In this document: piece by piece, positions 1 through 9,281 of the stretch
Layout: each line of letters starts with the position of its first letter
Numbering within the stretch: position 1 is the first letter of the stretch
Origin: Silvimonas terrae
Lineage (GTDB): Bacteria > Pseudomonadota > Gammaproteobacteria > Burkholderiales > Chitinibacteraceae
Length of the DNA stretch: 64,000 nt
Assembly (NCBI RefSeq): GCF_014202765.1
Contig: NZ_JACHHN010000005.1
Coordinates: 238,603-302,602 of the forward strand
Direction: 5' to 3'
The notes under the pieces: generated by a model
What the model saw: only the letters and a program-made list of their open reading frames with translations
Told to the model about the DNA's origin: nothing
The model's database searches: none
Translations under genes and position numbers: made by a program

Positions 1-1228
1 GGCGGGTTTGTTGTTCCGTGGTCAGGGCCACGTTTTCGTGGATCAGGTCGATGGCTTTTTCCGGCTGGCCGGAGTGGGCATACAGGCGGATCAGGCGCTC
101 GGTGGCGGCGTCATGCATATCGCCTTCCACACTTTGATACCACGCAATGGCATCCTGGTTCTGCCCGCGGATTTCAGCAATCTGGCCCAGGTAGATACGC
201 AGGTTGTTAGTGGTGCGCGGGCTCTTTTGTACTGCGGCATTCAGGTGCAACTGGGCGGTTTCAAAGTCGCGCAGCTCCAGCGATACAAGGCCGGAGCCGA
301 CCAGCGCTTCCAGATTATCTGGCTGGATTTTCAGAATGCCGTTGTATTCGTCCAGCGCATCCTTGACCTGTTTGTTGATCACCAGCTCACGTGCCAATGC
401 GTTGCGGATGGCCAATGAATCCGGGTTCTTGCGCAGGGCCGAGCGCAAAAAGTCCACCCGCTCTTGTGATGGGCGATCAGACATTAATTGCACGCGGTAC
501 AGCACTGCCGGCTCCCAGCCTGGGCGCAGTGCGTCGGCGGCATCGACTTCCTTGACCGCGTCAGGGACACGGTTGGTATTGGCGTAGGCCACGGCACGGG
601 CAAAGTGGGCTTCGGGCAAGTTCAGATACGGCGCAGTGACGTCTTCCGTGAGCTTGGCGGCGGCGTTGCGGTCGGTGTTTTTGTCCCACAGCGTATGCAT
701 GCGCAGGAAGAACGAAGGTGCATCCTGCGGTTTGGATTTAAGCAGCGCTTCCAGATGCGGCTTGGCTTCATCCAGACGGTTGGCGCGCAACAGCAAGCTG
801 AGCATGACCTGCTGCGGGGCGATGGCATTGGGTGAGGCATTGATCCATTGGTTGGCCGAGTCCATGGCCAGGTTGAGCTGGCCTGCACCAATAGCGACTT
901 CCGTGGCGCGCTTGGCTACCCGTGGGTCATGTGTGCGGCGGGCCAGATCGTTCCAGGTTTGCGCACTGAGTGTCGGCTGCCCGCGTTGCAGGGCGATATC
1001 CCCCACCAGGAAGCGCAGCACCAGTTCGTCGGTGAGTTCTTCATTGGGTAGCGGACCGTCTGCATTGGCAGCATCTTGTGCGGCGCTGGCGTCATCCGCG
1101 GCCGGCGCGCTGGCGGTCGGCGCTTTGCCACCCGCAGCCGGCTGGCCTACCGTCGCACAACCGGCAAGCACCGAGAGGCTCAGGCATACAAGAGTCAGGA
1201 GGGGTTTCCGGGAAAACGGAAAAGGCAT
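1..1228 (-). CDS. TPR-repeat outer-membrane lipoprotein (3' end outside window)
   Basis: This gene runs off the left edge; about 409 codons are visible. The start at 1226-1228 gives a short basic N-terminus, a hydrophobic stretch and the lipobox LAGC, so the product should be lipid-anchored and exported. A Pro/Ala/Asp-rich linker follows, then helical repeats of TPR type, for example around the motifs LPEAHFARAVAYANT and LVSLELRDFETAQLHLNAA. In Neisseriales a TPR protein of this kind commonly precedes lolB and ispE; that is expected beyond the edge and cannot be seen here. It is divergent from mutM. The exact role is unknown; TPR lipoproteins usually scaffold envelope complexes. Confidence 0.8.
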   Translation of the reverse strand, partial: MPFPFSRKPLLTLVCLSLSVLAGCATVGQPAAGGKAPTASAPAADDASAAQDAANADGPLPNEELTDELVLRFLVGDIALQRGQPTLSAQTWNDLARRTHDPRVAKRATEVAIGAGQLNLAMDSANQWINASPNAIAPQQVMLSLLLRANRLDEAKPHLEALLKSKPQDAPSFFLRMHTLWDKNTDRNAAAKLTEDVTAPYLNLPEAHFARAVAYANTNRVPDAVKEVDAADALRPGWEPAVLYRVQLMSDRPSQERVDFLRSALRKNPDSLAIRNALARELVINKQVKDALDEYNGILKIQPDNLEALVGSGLVSLELRDFETAQLHLNAAVQKSPRTTNNLRIYLGQIAEIRGQNQDAIAWYQSVEGDMHDAATERLIRLYAHSGQPEKAIDLIHENVALTTEQQTR

Positions 1229-1455
1229 GGCAAAGTCCGGCGGGTGGTGGAGTATGTGTCGCAGGCAATGACAGCGGCTGCGGCATGGTGCGGGCCGTAT
1301 CATGATCCGGCCCGTGCTGCTTCATATTAAGGTAAATTCCGTCGCGAAGTCCAAGGCGTGAGGTGATAGTCCTTGCGCAACTTTTTAACCCCGTTGTGTT
1401 ATGACGTGCGAAGGACAATCTATGTTCCATCTGTCTTTCACCGCCAGGTTGGATC

Positions 1456-2271
1456 ATGCCTGAATTACCCGAAGTGGAAACGACGCGTCGCGGCATCAGC
1501 GACGCCTTGACCGGCAATACCGTTGCAGCCGTGACCATCCGTGATCCGCGCTTGCGCTGGCCGGTGCCCGATACGCTGCACAGCCTGCTGCAAGGGCAGC
1601 GGATTGTGTCGGTGGACCGGCGTGCCAAATATCTGCTGATCGGCTTTGCGCACGGTACGTTGATTGTCCATCTGGGCATGAGCGGCACCTTGCGGCTGGT
1701 CACGGCCGCGCGCCCGGTTGAAAAACATGACCATATTGACCTTATGCTGGAAGACGGCCGCATTTTGCGTTATCGCGATCCGCGCCGTTTTGGCTGCATG
1801 CTCTGGCACGAAGCCGCTGCGGCCACGCACCCCTTGCTGGCCAGACTGGGACCAGAGCCGTTATCTGATACTTTTGACGCCAGCTATCTGCAAGACGAGA
1901 TCGCCCGTCGGCAGGCCGCGATCAAGCTGGTCATCATGGATCAACATGTCGTCGTTGGCGTCGGCAATATTTATGCGTCCGAGGCCTTGTTCCGTGCGCG
2001 CATTCACCCGGAGCGGCCAGCGGCCACACTGAAGAAACGTGAAATTGGCGCCCTGGTTGACGCCATCAAGGGCACTTTGTCAGATGCCATCCGCGCTGGC
2101 GGCACCACGCTGCGCGACTACGTGGATAGCAGTGGCAATACCGGGTATTTCCAGTTGCAGACATACGCCTACGACCGGGCGGGCGAGCCATGCCGGGTGT
2201 GCGCCAGGCCGATTGTGGAAATCCGCCAGGGTCAGCGCGCAACATTCTTCTGCTCAAACTGCCAGAAATAG
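1456..2271 (+). CDS. mutM: Formamidopyrimidine-DNA glycosylase (Fpg/MutM)
   Basis: This bifunctional base-excision enzyme removes 8-oxoguanine and Fapy lesions and nicks the abasic site. The 271-residue product starts MPELPEVET, which supplies the catalytic N-terminal proline (after Met removal) and Glu2. A helix-two-turn-helix region lies mid-protein, around the motif VGVGNIYASEALF. The C-terminus carries the four-cysteine zinc finger (CRVC then CSNC, 16 residues between the pairs) with the R-G-Q segment that contacts DNA. The length is normal for the family. It is divergent from the TPR lipoprotein and 136 bases upstream of the dynamin-like gene, so it is probably monocistronic. Confidence 0.97.
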   Translation: MPELPEVETTRRGISDALTGNTVAAVTIRDPRLRWPVPDTLHSLLQGQRIVSVDRRAKYLLIGFAHGTLIVHLGMSGTLRLVTAARPVEKHDHIDLMLEDGRILRYRDPRRFGCMLWHEAAAATHPLLARLGPEPLSDTFDASYLQDEIARRQAAIKLVIMDQHVVVGVGNIYASEALFRARIHPERPAATLKKREIGALVDAIKGTLSDAIRAGGTTLRDYVDSSGNTGYFQLQTYAYDRAGEPCRVCARPIVEIRQGQRATFFCSNCQK

Positions 2272-2407
2272 TTCAGAAATAGTTGATTCCATTATCATTA
2301 GTCAGCGGATTGTGCGAATGTGCGTTAATCACGCGATCTGACTGATACGCAGGCGCCCGCAGTGCGGCCTGCCCCAAAGAGAGCCCGCCAAGGGCACGAG
2401 GACCGAG

Positions 2408-4417
2408 ATGAGCACCGACTACCTCCATCGTGACGAGATAGCCGCCAACGATGTAGACAGCAACGATCGCCTTGCTGGTGATTTCCAGGCGTATAGCAGC
2501 TGGCGTGGCCAGTTGTCGCAACGGGTGGCGCACCTGTCGCGCTGGTTGTCCGAGCAAGACCTGGAAGACGCCCAAACGCAGTTGCGCATCCAGACGCTGC
2601 TGGAAAAACTCAAGGACGACAAACTCAATATCGCGTTTGTTGCCGAGTTCTCTCGTGGCAAGTCAGAACTGATCAACGCCATTTTCTTTGCGCACTATGG
2701 CAAGCGTGTGCTGCCGTCTTCGGCTGGCCGCACCACCATGTGCCCGACGGAAATCCTGTACGACCCAAGCCGTCCGCCCTCGATCCAGTTGTTGCCGATT
2801 GAGACCCGCGCCCAAAACGTGACCACCAGCGAATATCGCCGGTATACCGAAGAATGGGCCACCACCGAGCTTGAGATTGATGACGCCGACGCCATGCTGG
2901 CGGCGCTGGGTCAGGTGGGGCACACCAAGCGTGTCTCGATTGAAGTTGCCAAGAGCTTTGGCCTGTTTGATGAGGATGATCCCGATCAGGTGATCATGGT
3001 CAGTGCGGATGGCATGGTGGAAATCCCGGCCTGGCGTCACGCCGTGATCAATTTCCCGCATCCGTTGCTGGAGCAGGGCCTGGTGATTCTGGATACCCCG
3101 GGCCTGAATGCGATCGGTACCGAACCAGAACTGACGCTCAACCTGCTGCCCAACGCGCACGCCATTCTGTTTATCTTGTCTGCCGACACCGGCGTGACCA
3201 AGAGCGACATTGATGTCTGGCGCAACCACATTGGCAAGGCACAGGCGGGTTCGCGCGGCCGGTTGGTGGTGCTGAACAAGATTGACGGTCTGTGGGATGA
3301 ACTCAAGACCCCGGCCCAGATTGATGCCGAAATTGACCGTCAGGTGGCGACCACCGCCAACCTGCTGGGTGTGGGCACCAATCAGGTGTTCCCGGTCTCC
3401 GCGCAGAAAGCGCTGGTAGCCAAGGTGCAACACGATGACGCGCTGCTGCAACGCGCGCACCTGATGGATCTGGAAGCCGCGCTGTCGGGTGAGTTGCTGC
3501 CAGCCAAGCAGGACATCGTGCGGGACAGCACGATCACCGAAGTGGAAGACATTGTGATGGCGACCCGCAATTTGCTGGGTACGCGCCGCACCAGCCTGCT
3601 GGAGCAACTGGACGAACTGGCCCGCCTGCGCGGCAAGAACCAGGACGTGGTCATGCAGATGATGGACAAGGTGCAGACCGACAAGCGTCACTTTGAACAA
3701 GGTCTGGTGCGCTTTCAGGCGCTGCGCAGCATCTTCAGCCAGCAAACCAACCAATTGCTGACGCTGTTGGGCATGGATTCGCTCAAGGCGGAGATCGCCC
3801 GCATTCGCGACGAAATGGAACGCAGCTGGTTCTCCTTTGGCGAAGGCGGCCTGCGCGCCACTATGGAACGCTTCTTCAAGGACACCAACGCCAACATCGC
3901 CAGCTCTGCCGAACAGGTGGCAGAAATCCAGGCCATGATGGCGGCCATGTACAAGAAGTTCAGCGAGGAACACGGTCTGGGCCAGGTCACACCGCCGCCG
4001 TTCTCCACGCTCAAGTACCACAAGGAAATCGCCCGCCTGGAGAAATCCTTCCGCGAGCATTTCAACACCGTGGGCCGGCTGCTGACCACCAGCCAGAGCC
4101 GCATCACCCGCAAGTTCTTCGAAACCGTCGCCAGCCGTGTGGTGTATGTGTTCGAAGTGGCCAACCGTGATGTGGAGAACTGGCTCAAGGCCGTGATGGC
4201 GCCGATGGAAACCCAGGTCCGTGAGCACCAGTTGCAGTTGCGTCGCCGCCTGGAAAGCATCAAGCGCATCCACAAGGCGACTGATACGCTGGAAGGCCGT
4301 ATCGAAGAGCTGGAAGACATGGATCGCCAGCTGACCAGCCAGATGGAAGACCTGGATCAGTGCCATCGTCAGGTGCTGGCCGCGCTCAATAGCGAGATCG
4401 GTCGCCTGGCTGCCTGA
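2408..4417 (+). CDS. Dynamin-like GTPase
   Basis: This is a large GTPase of 669 residues, probably acting in membrane remodelling. The G1 loop is at about residues 79-87 (AEFSRGKSE, the form usual in bacterial dynamins), a G3 DTPG follows in the segment VILDTPGLNAIG, and G4 is NKID. The C-terminal half is long, charged and helical with coiled-coil character (about residues 390-665), as expected for a dynamin stalk. I see no obvious transmembrane paddle. The start is preceded by GAGG. It stands alone; bacterial dynamins often come as pairs, and no partner is next to it. A terminator follows at 4452. The family call is firm; the cellular role is not known. Confidence 0.9.
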   Translation: MSTDYLHRDEIAANDVDSNDRLAGDFQAYSSWRGQLSQRVAHLSRWLSEQDLEDAQTQLRIQTLLEKLKDDKLNIAFVAEFSRGKSELINAIFFAHYGKRVLPSSAGRTTMCPTEILYDPSRPPSIQLLPIETRAQNVTTSEYRRYTEEWATTELEIDDADAMLAALGQVGHTKRVSIEVAKSFGLFDEDDPDQVIMVSADGMVEIPAWRHAVINFPHPLLEQGLVILDTPGLNAIGTEPELTLNLLPNAHAILFILSADTGVTKSDIDVWRNHIGKAQAGSRGRLVVLNKIDGLWDELKTPAQIDAEIDRQVATTANLLGVGTNQVFPVSAQKALVAKVQHDDALLQRAHLMDLEAALSGELLPAKQDIVRDSTITEVEDIVMATRNLLGTRRTSLLEQLDELARLRGKNQDVVMQMMDKVQTDKRHFEQGLVRFQALRSIFSQQTNQLLTLLGMDSLKAEIARIRDEMERSWFSFGEGGLRATMERFFKDTNANIASSAEQVAEIQAMMAAMYKKFSEEHGLGQVTPPPFSTLKYHKEIARLEKSFREHFNTVGRLLTTSQSRITRKFFETVASRVVYVFEVANRDVENWLKAVMAPMETQVREHQLQLRRRLESIKRIHKATDTLEGRIEELEDMDRQLTSQMEDLDQCHRQVLAALNSEIGRLAA

Positions 4418-4451
4418 TCCGGTTCTCATCCGGTTCTTGCTTGTCTCTCGT

Positions 4452-4483
4452 AACGCCCGCAAAAGTTCTTGCGGGCGTTTTGT
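4452..4483 (+). terminator. Rho-independent terminator after the dynamin-like gene
   Basis: An 11-bp perfect stem (4452-4462 with 4469-4479) closes a 6-base loop and is followed by a T-rich tract. Confidence 0.85.
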
Positions 4484-4550
4484 ATTTTGCGCTTTGTATC
4501 GGTCAGCTGATTCGTTTACGCTTGCCCGACATTATATCGGAGCACCCGCT

Positions 4551-5309
4551 ATGGCCCATCAAGACATCCTGCTGGAAATCTGTGCGGGCTCGGTGACTTC
4601 TTGTCTGGCCGCGCAGGAAGGTGGCGCCAGCCGTGTCGAGTTCTGCGACAACCTGCTGGAAGGCGGCACGACCCCTTCTCACGGGGCCATTGCCGCAGCG
4701 CGTGACCGCCTGTGGATCACCCTCAATGTCATCATTCGCCCGCGTGGCGGTGATTTTCTGTATTCAGATGTCGAGTTCGAAGTGATGCAACGCGATATCC
4801 TGGCCTGCAAAAAACTGGGTGTGGATGGCGTGGTCATTGGCCTGCTGACCGCCGAGGGCGATATCGACGTGGCGCGGACCAAGCAACTGGTCGAGCTGGC
4901 CATGCCCATGCAAGTGACTTTCCACCGCGCTTTTGATGTCGCGCGTGATCCGGTACAAGCCCTCAAGGATGTCATCAGCACCGGCTGCAACCGTCTGTTG
5001 ACTTCTGGCCAGGCCCCCATGGCGCCAGAAGGGGCCCAACTGATCCGTCAATTGCGTGAACAGGCTGGCAACAAGCTGGTGGTGATGCCCGGCGCTGGGG
5101 TGCGCGTAAACAATATTGCGGATCTGGTGCGGGCGACCGGCTGCCAGGAGTTCCATACTTCCGGCCGGGCGCCATTCCCCAGCGGGATGCTGTACCGCAA
5201 TGAGCGGGTCAAGATGGGGGCGCCGGGGCAGGATGAATACGCCATCGTTGAGACCTCCGCACCGCTGGTACAAGAGATTCTGGCGAATGCCCGCAGCGCG
5301 CTGGATTGA
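4551..5309 (+). CDS. cutC: Copper homeostasis protein CutC
   Basis: The product is a 252-residue CutC-family TIM-barrel protein. The N-terminus MAHQDILLEICAGS and the segments RVEFCDNL, GGTTPSHG and ITLNVIIRPRGGDF are typical of the family, as is the later FHRAFD. An upstream in-frame start exists at 4437, but it would begin inside the preceding terminator. The ATG at 4551 has GGAG about 9 bases upstream and gives the normal family length. CutC was named for copper tolerance in E. coli; its biochemical activity is still debated. The gene is flanked by terminators on both sides, so it is monocistronic. Confidence 0.93.
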   Translation: MAHQDILLEICAGSVTSCLAAQEGGASRVEFCDNLLEGGTTPSHGAIAAARDRLWITLNVIIRPRGGDFLYSDVEFEVMQRDILACKKLGVDGVVIGLLTAEGDIDVARTKQLVELAMPMQVTFHRAFDVARDPVQALKDVISTGCNRLLTSGQAPMAPEGAQLIRQLREQAGNKLVVMPGAGVRVNNIADLVRATGCQEFHTSGRAPFPSGMLYRNERVKMGAPGQDEYAIVETSAPLVQEILANARSALD

Positions 5310-5325
5310 TGATCTGTCCGGACCC

Positions 5326-5362
5326 CAAACAAAAACCCGCCTTCACGGCGGGTTTTTGTTTG
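5326..5362 (+). terminator. Rho-independent terminator after cutC
   Basis: A 16-bp perfect stem (5326-5341 with 5347-5362) has a 5-base loop. The A-rich 5' arm and T-rich 3' arm let it work in either direction. Confidence 0.88.
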
Positions 5363-5577
5363 CCTGGCAGGGCAATGTCGGCTGTCAGATAACAGCGGAC
5401 ACGATGAGGCACAACGGGAAAATTCTTAAATGGTTGACATGATTACCATTTGTTTCTCCTGCAGAACACGTCCTCACATACAAGCGGCGTGCGCTCTGTA
5501 ATTCTGTGAGCGTGGACGGGCCACTCAACAAACCCGGCCCGAGCCCAGACAAAAGATTGACCCTTAGGAGAAATACC

Positions 5578-6204
5578 ATGAAAGCCCTGATCGCCCTCGC
5601 TACTGCTGCTGGCCTGCTGTTCGGTACCCCGGTTTTTGCCGCTGACGCCAGCGCACCGGCGACCGCATCTGCACCGGCTGTTCATCACCACAAGACGACC
5701 AAGCATCACGCCAAGAAGGCGTCCGCTGCTTCGGCAACTGAACAAAAAGCGCAAGCCAAAAAACACAAAAAGGCTTCCGCCGCTTCCACCGTAGCCCAAA
5801 AGGCCCAAGCCAAGAAGCACAAGAAGGCATCCGCTGCTTCCGTAGCTCAAAAAGCACAGGCCAAGAAACATCATCACAAGAAGGCTGTAGCTGCACAAAA
5901 GGCCCAAGCCAAGAAGCACAAGAAGGCATCTGCCGCTTCCGTAGCCCAAAAAGCGCAAGCCAAGAAACATCATCACAAGAAGGCTGTAGCCGCACAAAAG
6001 GCGCAAGCCAAGAAGCACAAGAAAGCATCTGCCGCTTCCGTAGCCCAAAAGGCCCAAGCCAAGAAGCACAAGAAGGCATCCGCTGCTTCCGTAGCCCAAA
6101 AGGCCCAAGCCAAGAAGCATAAGAAGGCATCCGCCGCTTCTGCTGCACAAAAGGCGCAAGCTAAAAAGCATCACGCCAAGAAGCACGCTGCCAAGAAGGC
6201 CTAA
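5578..6204 (+). CDS. Secreted Lys/Ala/His-rich repeat protein
   Basis: This is a low-complexity protein of 208 residues. An N-terminal signal peptide (MKALIALATAAGLLFGTPVFA) is followed by a very basic region. That region holds nine copies of QKAQAKKH separated by KKASAASVA or HHKKAVAA spacers. The ATG at 5578 has AGGAG about 7 bases upstream, and a strong terminator follows. No catalytic domain is visible. The composition recalls histone-H1-like or AlgP-like tails, but the signal peptide points to export. Possible roles are binding of nucleic acid, polyanionic surface polymer or metal (through His clusters); none can be chosen from the sequence. Near-identical DNA repeats make the copy number likely to vary between strains. 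Confidence 0.8.
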   Translation: MKALIALATAAGLLFGTPVFAADASAPATASAPAVHHHKTTKHHAKKASAASATEQKAQAKKHKKASAASTVAQKAQAKKHKKASAASVAQKAQAKKHHHKKAVAAQKAQAKKHKKASAASVAQKAQAKKHHHKKAVAAQKAQAKKHKKASAASVAQKAQAKKHKKASAASVAQKAQAKKHKKASAASAAQKAQAKKHHAKKHAAKKA

Positions 6205-6230
6205 GTTTTCAGCAGGCCAAGGCACCCGCC

Positions 6231-6258
6231 AAAACCCCCTCACGCGAGGGGGTTTTTT
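6231..6258 (+). terminator. Rho-independent terminator after the repeat protein
   Basis: An 11-bp stem (6231-6241 with 6246-6256) closes a 4-base loop and is followed by T's. It lies between convergent genes and probably serves both. Confidence 0.85.
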
Positions 6259-6268
6259 TATTGTCCGT

Positions 6269-6748
6269 TTACAACGGCGTGTTCATGAAAACGGACTGAA
6301 TGGTCAGGCCGTGTTTTTCATAAAAGTGGATGGCATTCTGGTTAAAGCTGAACACTTGCAAATAAAGCGTAACGGCGCCTTGTTCTTGCGCCCAGGTGCG
6401 CGCGGCGCTCAATAGTCGTTCACCTATCCCCTGACGGCGATGGCTGGCGGCGACCACAATCGTCCCGATCCGGGCCTCACGGCGGGCACGGATAAACGGC
6501 GGGATTGGGGGCTCGTTCGCCTTGATCGTGATGAACCCGCACACCACCTCATCGCGCTGCGCCACCAGGACTGTACCCTCAGCGGCATCAATCGCAGAAC
6601 GCCACCAGTTTTGCGTGGCTTCATCATCTGGACTGGTCAGAACAAACACGTCTGGCGCACCTGCGTGATGTTCACGATTGATTTCGTCAGCAAGCCGGCA
6701 AACAGCGGGCAGATCGGTAGCGATGGCAGGGCGGATCAAGAGAGGCAT
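6269..6748 (-). CDS. GNAT-family N-acetyltransferase
   Basis: This is a 159-residue acetyl-CoA-dependent acyltransferase of the GNAT fold. The acetyl-CoA loop is seen as RRQGIGERLL, preceded by the beta-strand ARIGTIVVAASH. The C-terminal NQNAIHFYEKHGL is the usual motif-B segment. The longer reading frame to 6907 begins inside the ahcY terminator, so the start MPLLIRPA at 6748 is chosen; it opens directly with the family's first strand. The substrate cannot be read from the sequence. It lies downstream of ahcY but is separated from it by a terminator. Confidence 0.88.
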   Translation of the reverse strand: MPLLIRPAIATDLPAVCRLADEINREHHAGAPDVFVLTSPDDEATQNWWRSAIDAAEGTVLVAQRDEVVCGFITIKANEPPIPPFIRARREARIGTIVVAASHRRQGIGERLLSAARTWAQEQGAVTLYLQVFSFNQNAIHFYEKHGLTIQSVFMNTPL

Positions 6749-6805
6749 GGCACAGTGGATTGCAAACAAAGGCGCAAACCTTATCACGCAGCACGCAGAG
6801 ATGAA

Positions 6806-6832
6806 AAAACCGGCCCTCAGCGGGCCGGTTTT
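6806..6832 (-). terminator. Rho-independent terminator after ahcY
   Basis: An 11-bp stem (6806-6816 with 6822-6832) closes a 5-base loop. Reading leftward, a T tract follows. Confidence 0.85.
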
Positions 6833-6857
6833 GTGTGGCAGGCACTGATCTGCTTGC

Positions 6858-8276
6858 TTAGTAGCGATAGTGCGCCGGCTTGTACGGGCCGTTCTTGGGC
6901 ACGCCAATGTAGGCGGCTTGTTCGTCCGACAATTCGGTCAGGTTGGCACCGATCTTGGCCAGATGCAGGCGGGCGACCTTTTCATCCAGATGCTTGGGCA
7001 GTACGTATACGCCGACCGGATACTGTTCTTGCTTGGTGAAGAGTTCGATCTGCGCCAGCACCTGGTTGGCAAACGAGTTGGACATCACGAACGACGGGTG
7101 GCCGGTGGCGCAGCCCAGGTTCACCAGACGACCTTCCGCCAGCAAGATGATGCGCTTGCCGTCCGGGAAAATGATGTGGTCGACCTGCGGCTTGATGTTT
7201 TCCCACTCGTACTGACGCAGCGAAGCCACTTCAATTTCGCTGTCAAAGTGACCAATGTTGCAAACAATGGCGTTGTTGCGCATGGCTTTAAGGTGATCAT
7301 GCGCGATCACGCCGACGTTGCCGGTCGTGGTCACAAAGATGTCTGCCTGGCCGGCGACATCATCCATGCGCACGACACGGTAGCCTTCCATGGCGGCTTG
7401 CAGGGCGCAGATCGGGTCGATTTCGGTAACCCATACGGTCGCACCCAGGCCACGCAGGGATTGCGCGCAACCCTTGCCCACATCGCCATAACCCAGCACC
7501 ACGGCCACTTTACCGGCGATCATCACGTCGGTAGCACGCTTGATACCGTCCACCAGCGATTCGCGGCAGCCGTACAGGTTGTCGAACTTGGACTTGGTGA
7601 CCGAATCATTCACGTTGATCGCCGGGAAAGCCAGGCGACCCTGTTCGTGCATCTGATACAGACGATGTACGCCGGTGGTGGTTTCTTCTGTCACGCCCTG
7701 GATATGGGCCAGGCGGGTGGAGTACCAGCTACCATCTTTGGCGATCTGCGCCTTGATGGCAGCGTAGAGCACGGTCTCTTCTTCGTTGGTCGGGTTGCCC
7801 ACCAGGCTGATGTCTTTCTCGGCGCGGGCACCCAGATGCAGCAGCAAGGTGGCGTCGCCACCGTCATCCAGAATCATGTTGGCGAATTCGCCATTCGGCC
7901 ATTCAAAGATCTGGTGGGTGAACTGCCAGTATTCTTCCAGCGACTCGCCCTTGAACGCGAACACTGGCGTGCCCTTGCCCTTGAAGCCGTTGGCGGCAAT
8001 ACCGGCAGCAGCGTGATCTTGCGTCGAGAAGATGTTGCACGATGCCCAGCGTACATCGGCACCCAGTTCTTGCAGGGTTTCGATCAGCACGGCGGTCTGG
8101 ATGGTCATGTGCAGCGAACCGGCAATGCGTGCGCCCTTGAGCGGCTGGCTGGCACGGCCTTCCTCACGCACGGCCATCAGACCCGGCATTTCGGTCTCGG
8201 CAATACGGATTTCCTTGCGGCCCCAACTGGCCAGCGAGAGATCAGCTACTTTGAAATCGGTGAAATTATCAGCCAC
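6858..8276 (-). CDS. ahcY: S-adenosylhomocysteine hydrolase
   Basis: This 472-residue enzyme splits S-adenosylhomocysteine into adenosine and homocysteine, and so keeps the methylation cycle running. The NAD-binding loop is visible as GYGDVGKG, and further family blocks are FNLYGC-like [22 protein letters not shown] and the C-terminal [13 protein letters not shown]. The length matches proteobacterial AhcY with its usual insert. The start ATG at 8276 lies about 120 bases downstream of an SAH aptamer, so the enzyme is induced by its own substrate. It is not followed by metF, unlike in some betaproteobacteria; an acetyltransferase lies downstream beyond a terminator. Confidence 0.98.
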   Translation of the reverse strand: MADNFTDFKVADLSLASWGRKEIRIAETEMPGLMAVREEGRASQPLKGARIAGSLHMTIQTAVLIETLQELGADVRWASCNIFSTQDHAAAGIAANGFKGKGTPVFAFKGESLEEYWQFTHQIFEWPNGEFANMILDDGGDATLLLHLGARAEKDISLVGNPTNEEETVLYAAIKAQIAKDGSWYSTRLAHIQGVTEETTTGVHRLYQMHEQGRLAFPAINVNDSVTKSKFDNLYGCRESLVDGIKRATDVMIAGKVAVVLGYGDVGKGCAQSLRGLGATVWVTEIDPICALQAAMEGYRVVRMDDVAGQADIFVTTTGNVGVIAHDHLKAMRNNAIVCNIGHFDSEIEVASLRQYEWENIKPQVDHIIFPDGKRIILLAEGRLVNLGCATGHPSFVMSNSFANQVLAQIELFTKQEQYPVGVYVLPKHLDEKVARLHLAKIGANLTELSDEQAAYIGVPKNGPYKPAHYRY

Positions 8277-8394
8277 AGCGATACGTCCTTTGCGATGTGG
8301 CCGGAAGAAGGGCGGGGTGAGCAGTCACCTGAAAACCTGCGCGTGTGATGACAGAATCATCTGGCAGGTTGAGCCCGTGTCCGGCACGGTTGAT

Positions 8395-8464
8395 CAGGTG
8401 AGCGCCGTTGAGACTCCGGGCCTGGGGCAGATGGGATTTAGCCTCGCAGCGCTCCCCGGAAGTG
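8395..8464 (-). promoter_or_regulatory. SAH riboswitch upstream of ahcY
   Basis: Read leftward, the leader contains GAGCGCTGC, then CCCAGGC, then ACGGCGCTCACC. These are the conserved blocks of the S-adenosylhomocysteine aptamer in the right order and spacing, with the GAGCGC and GCGCTC arms pairing. Such aptamers turn on ahcY when SAH builds up. Further downstream, the pair AACCTGC/GCAGGTT encloses a GATGA-TCATC hairpin and may be the expression platform. The gene match makes the call firm. Confidence 0.93.
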
Positions 8465-8469
8465 GGCGG

Positions 8470-8478
8470 ATTATAGCA
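8470..8478 (-). promoter_or_regulatory. Extended -10 promoter for ahcY
   Basis: On the minus strand the sequence is TGCTATAAT, a consensus extended -10. The expected start of transcription, about 7 bases downstream, falls at the first base of the SAH aptamer. No good -35 is seen, as is common for extended -10 promoters. Confidence 0.75.
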
Positions 8479-8542
8479 AATAATATTTTGCTGCGCGGGG
8501 TGGGGGGCTGGAGCGGTAGCGACGCTCCAGCGTCGCAGGGTG

Positions 8543-9237
8543 TGTTAGCGCCTGACGGCGCGGTTGGTTTTGATACCGGCGGTGGCCGGAGCACGTTACT
8601 TTCTTTGCTTCGTCAAAGAAAGTAACCAAAGAAAGACGACCCCTGCGACAGCGCCCGCTACACGGGTTCCCTGCGCTTCTCGTGAGGGCCGGCTGGCTCC
8701 AGGGAACTCGCTACGCTCAAACACCCTTACGCCGAAACCCCGGCCCTCACTGCGATGCTCGGCGCTGCCGGAGGGGAGGTAAGTCAAAAGCAACTTCAAA
8801 AGCCAAAGCCAAAGCCAAAGCCACCCCAACCCCAACCCCAACCCCAACCCCAACCCCGCAAGCCATCTGTATGCAAGAACGGTTTACCTCACCCACCACG
8901 TCGTCATTCCGGCCTTGAGCCGGAATCCAGTCCGCAGCCCAACGGGCTGCCTGCGGTGGATTGTCACTGTGCTCCGAATCCACCCTATAAAACCCGCATC
9001 CAGACGATTTGGCCGTTGCCGTTGCCGTTGTTTTTGATTTTCTCCCCCATTAAAGCCCAGCGCCGAAGGAGTGGAGGGAGACCTTAGGCTCCCGACCGAC
9101 TGAGGGCAGCCCGGAGGGCCGCCAGGCTGGGTCGCCTTTCTTTTGGTTACTTTTCTTTGGCGAAGCAAAGAAAAGTGACGTGCTCCGGCCACCGCCGGTA
9201 TCAAATGCTTTTCAAACCCGCGCCGTAAGGCGCTAAC
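8543..9237. repeat. Inverted-repeat mosaic element, copy 1
   Basis: This is a 0.7 kb non-coding element that occupies most of the ahcY-gcvT gap. The outer ends are inverted: GTTAGCGCCTGACGGCGCGG on the left and its near reverse complement ending at 9237. Next come inverted blocks GATACCGGCGGTGGCCGGAG and GTTACTTTCTTTG-loop-CAAAGAAAGTAAC (8595-8626), matched on the right at about 9149-9205. The left arm holds CCAAAG and CCCCAA hexamer arrays (about 8793-8856). The right arm holds CCGTTG units near 9010. Inside lie a family C palindrome (about 8903-8930) and half of family B (8953-8989). There is no transposase; the reading frames here are low-complexity artefacts. Confidence 0.8.
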
Positions 9238-9281
9238 AACTGTAGTGGTTCTCGCCAGAGAACGGAGCCGTTCCGGCCCCT

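Noticed and set aside
2663-4462. 599-codon open frame on the minus strand, opposite the dynamin-like gene
   Set aside because: It is an antisense shadow of a clear GTPase with all G motifs. It has His/Gln/Arg-rich composition and no recognisable domain.
6870-8348. 492-codon open frame on the plus strand, opposite ahcY
   Set aside because: It is the complement of a strongly conserved enzyme and shows no domain of its own. High GC creates long antisense frames.
8787-8856. Possible origin or telomere-like repeats (CCCCAA)
   Set aside because: The arrays are short, occur inside three dispersed elements, and lie near no replication gene.
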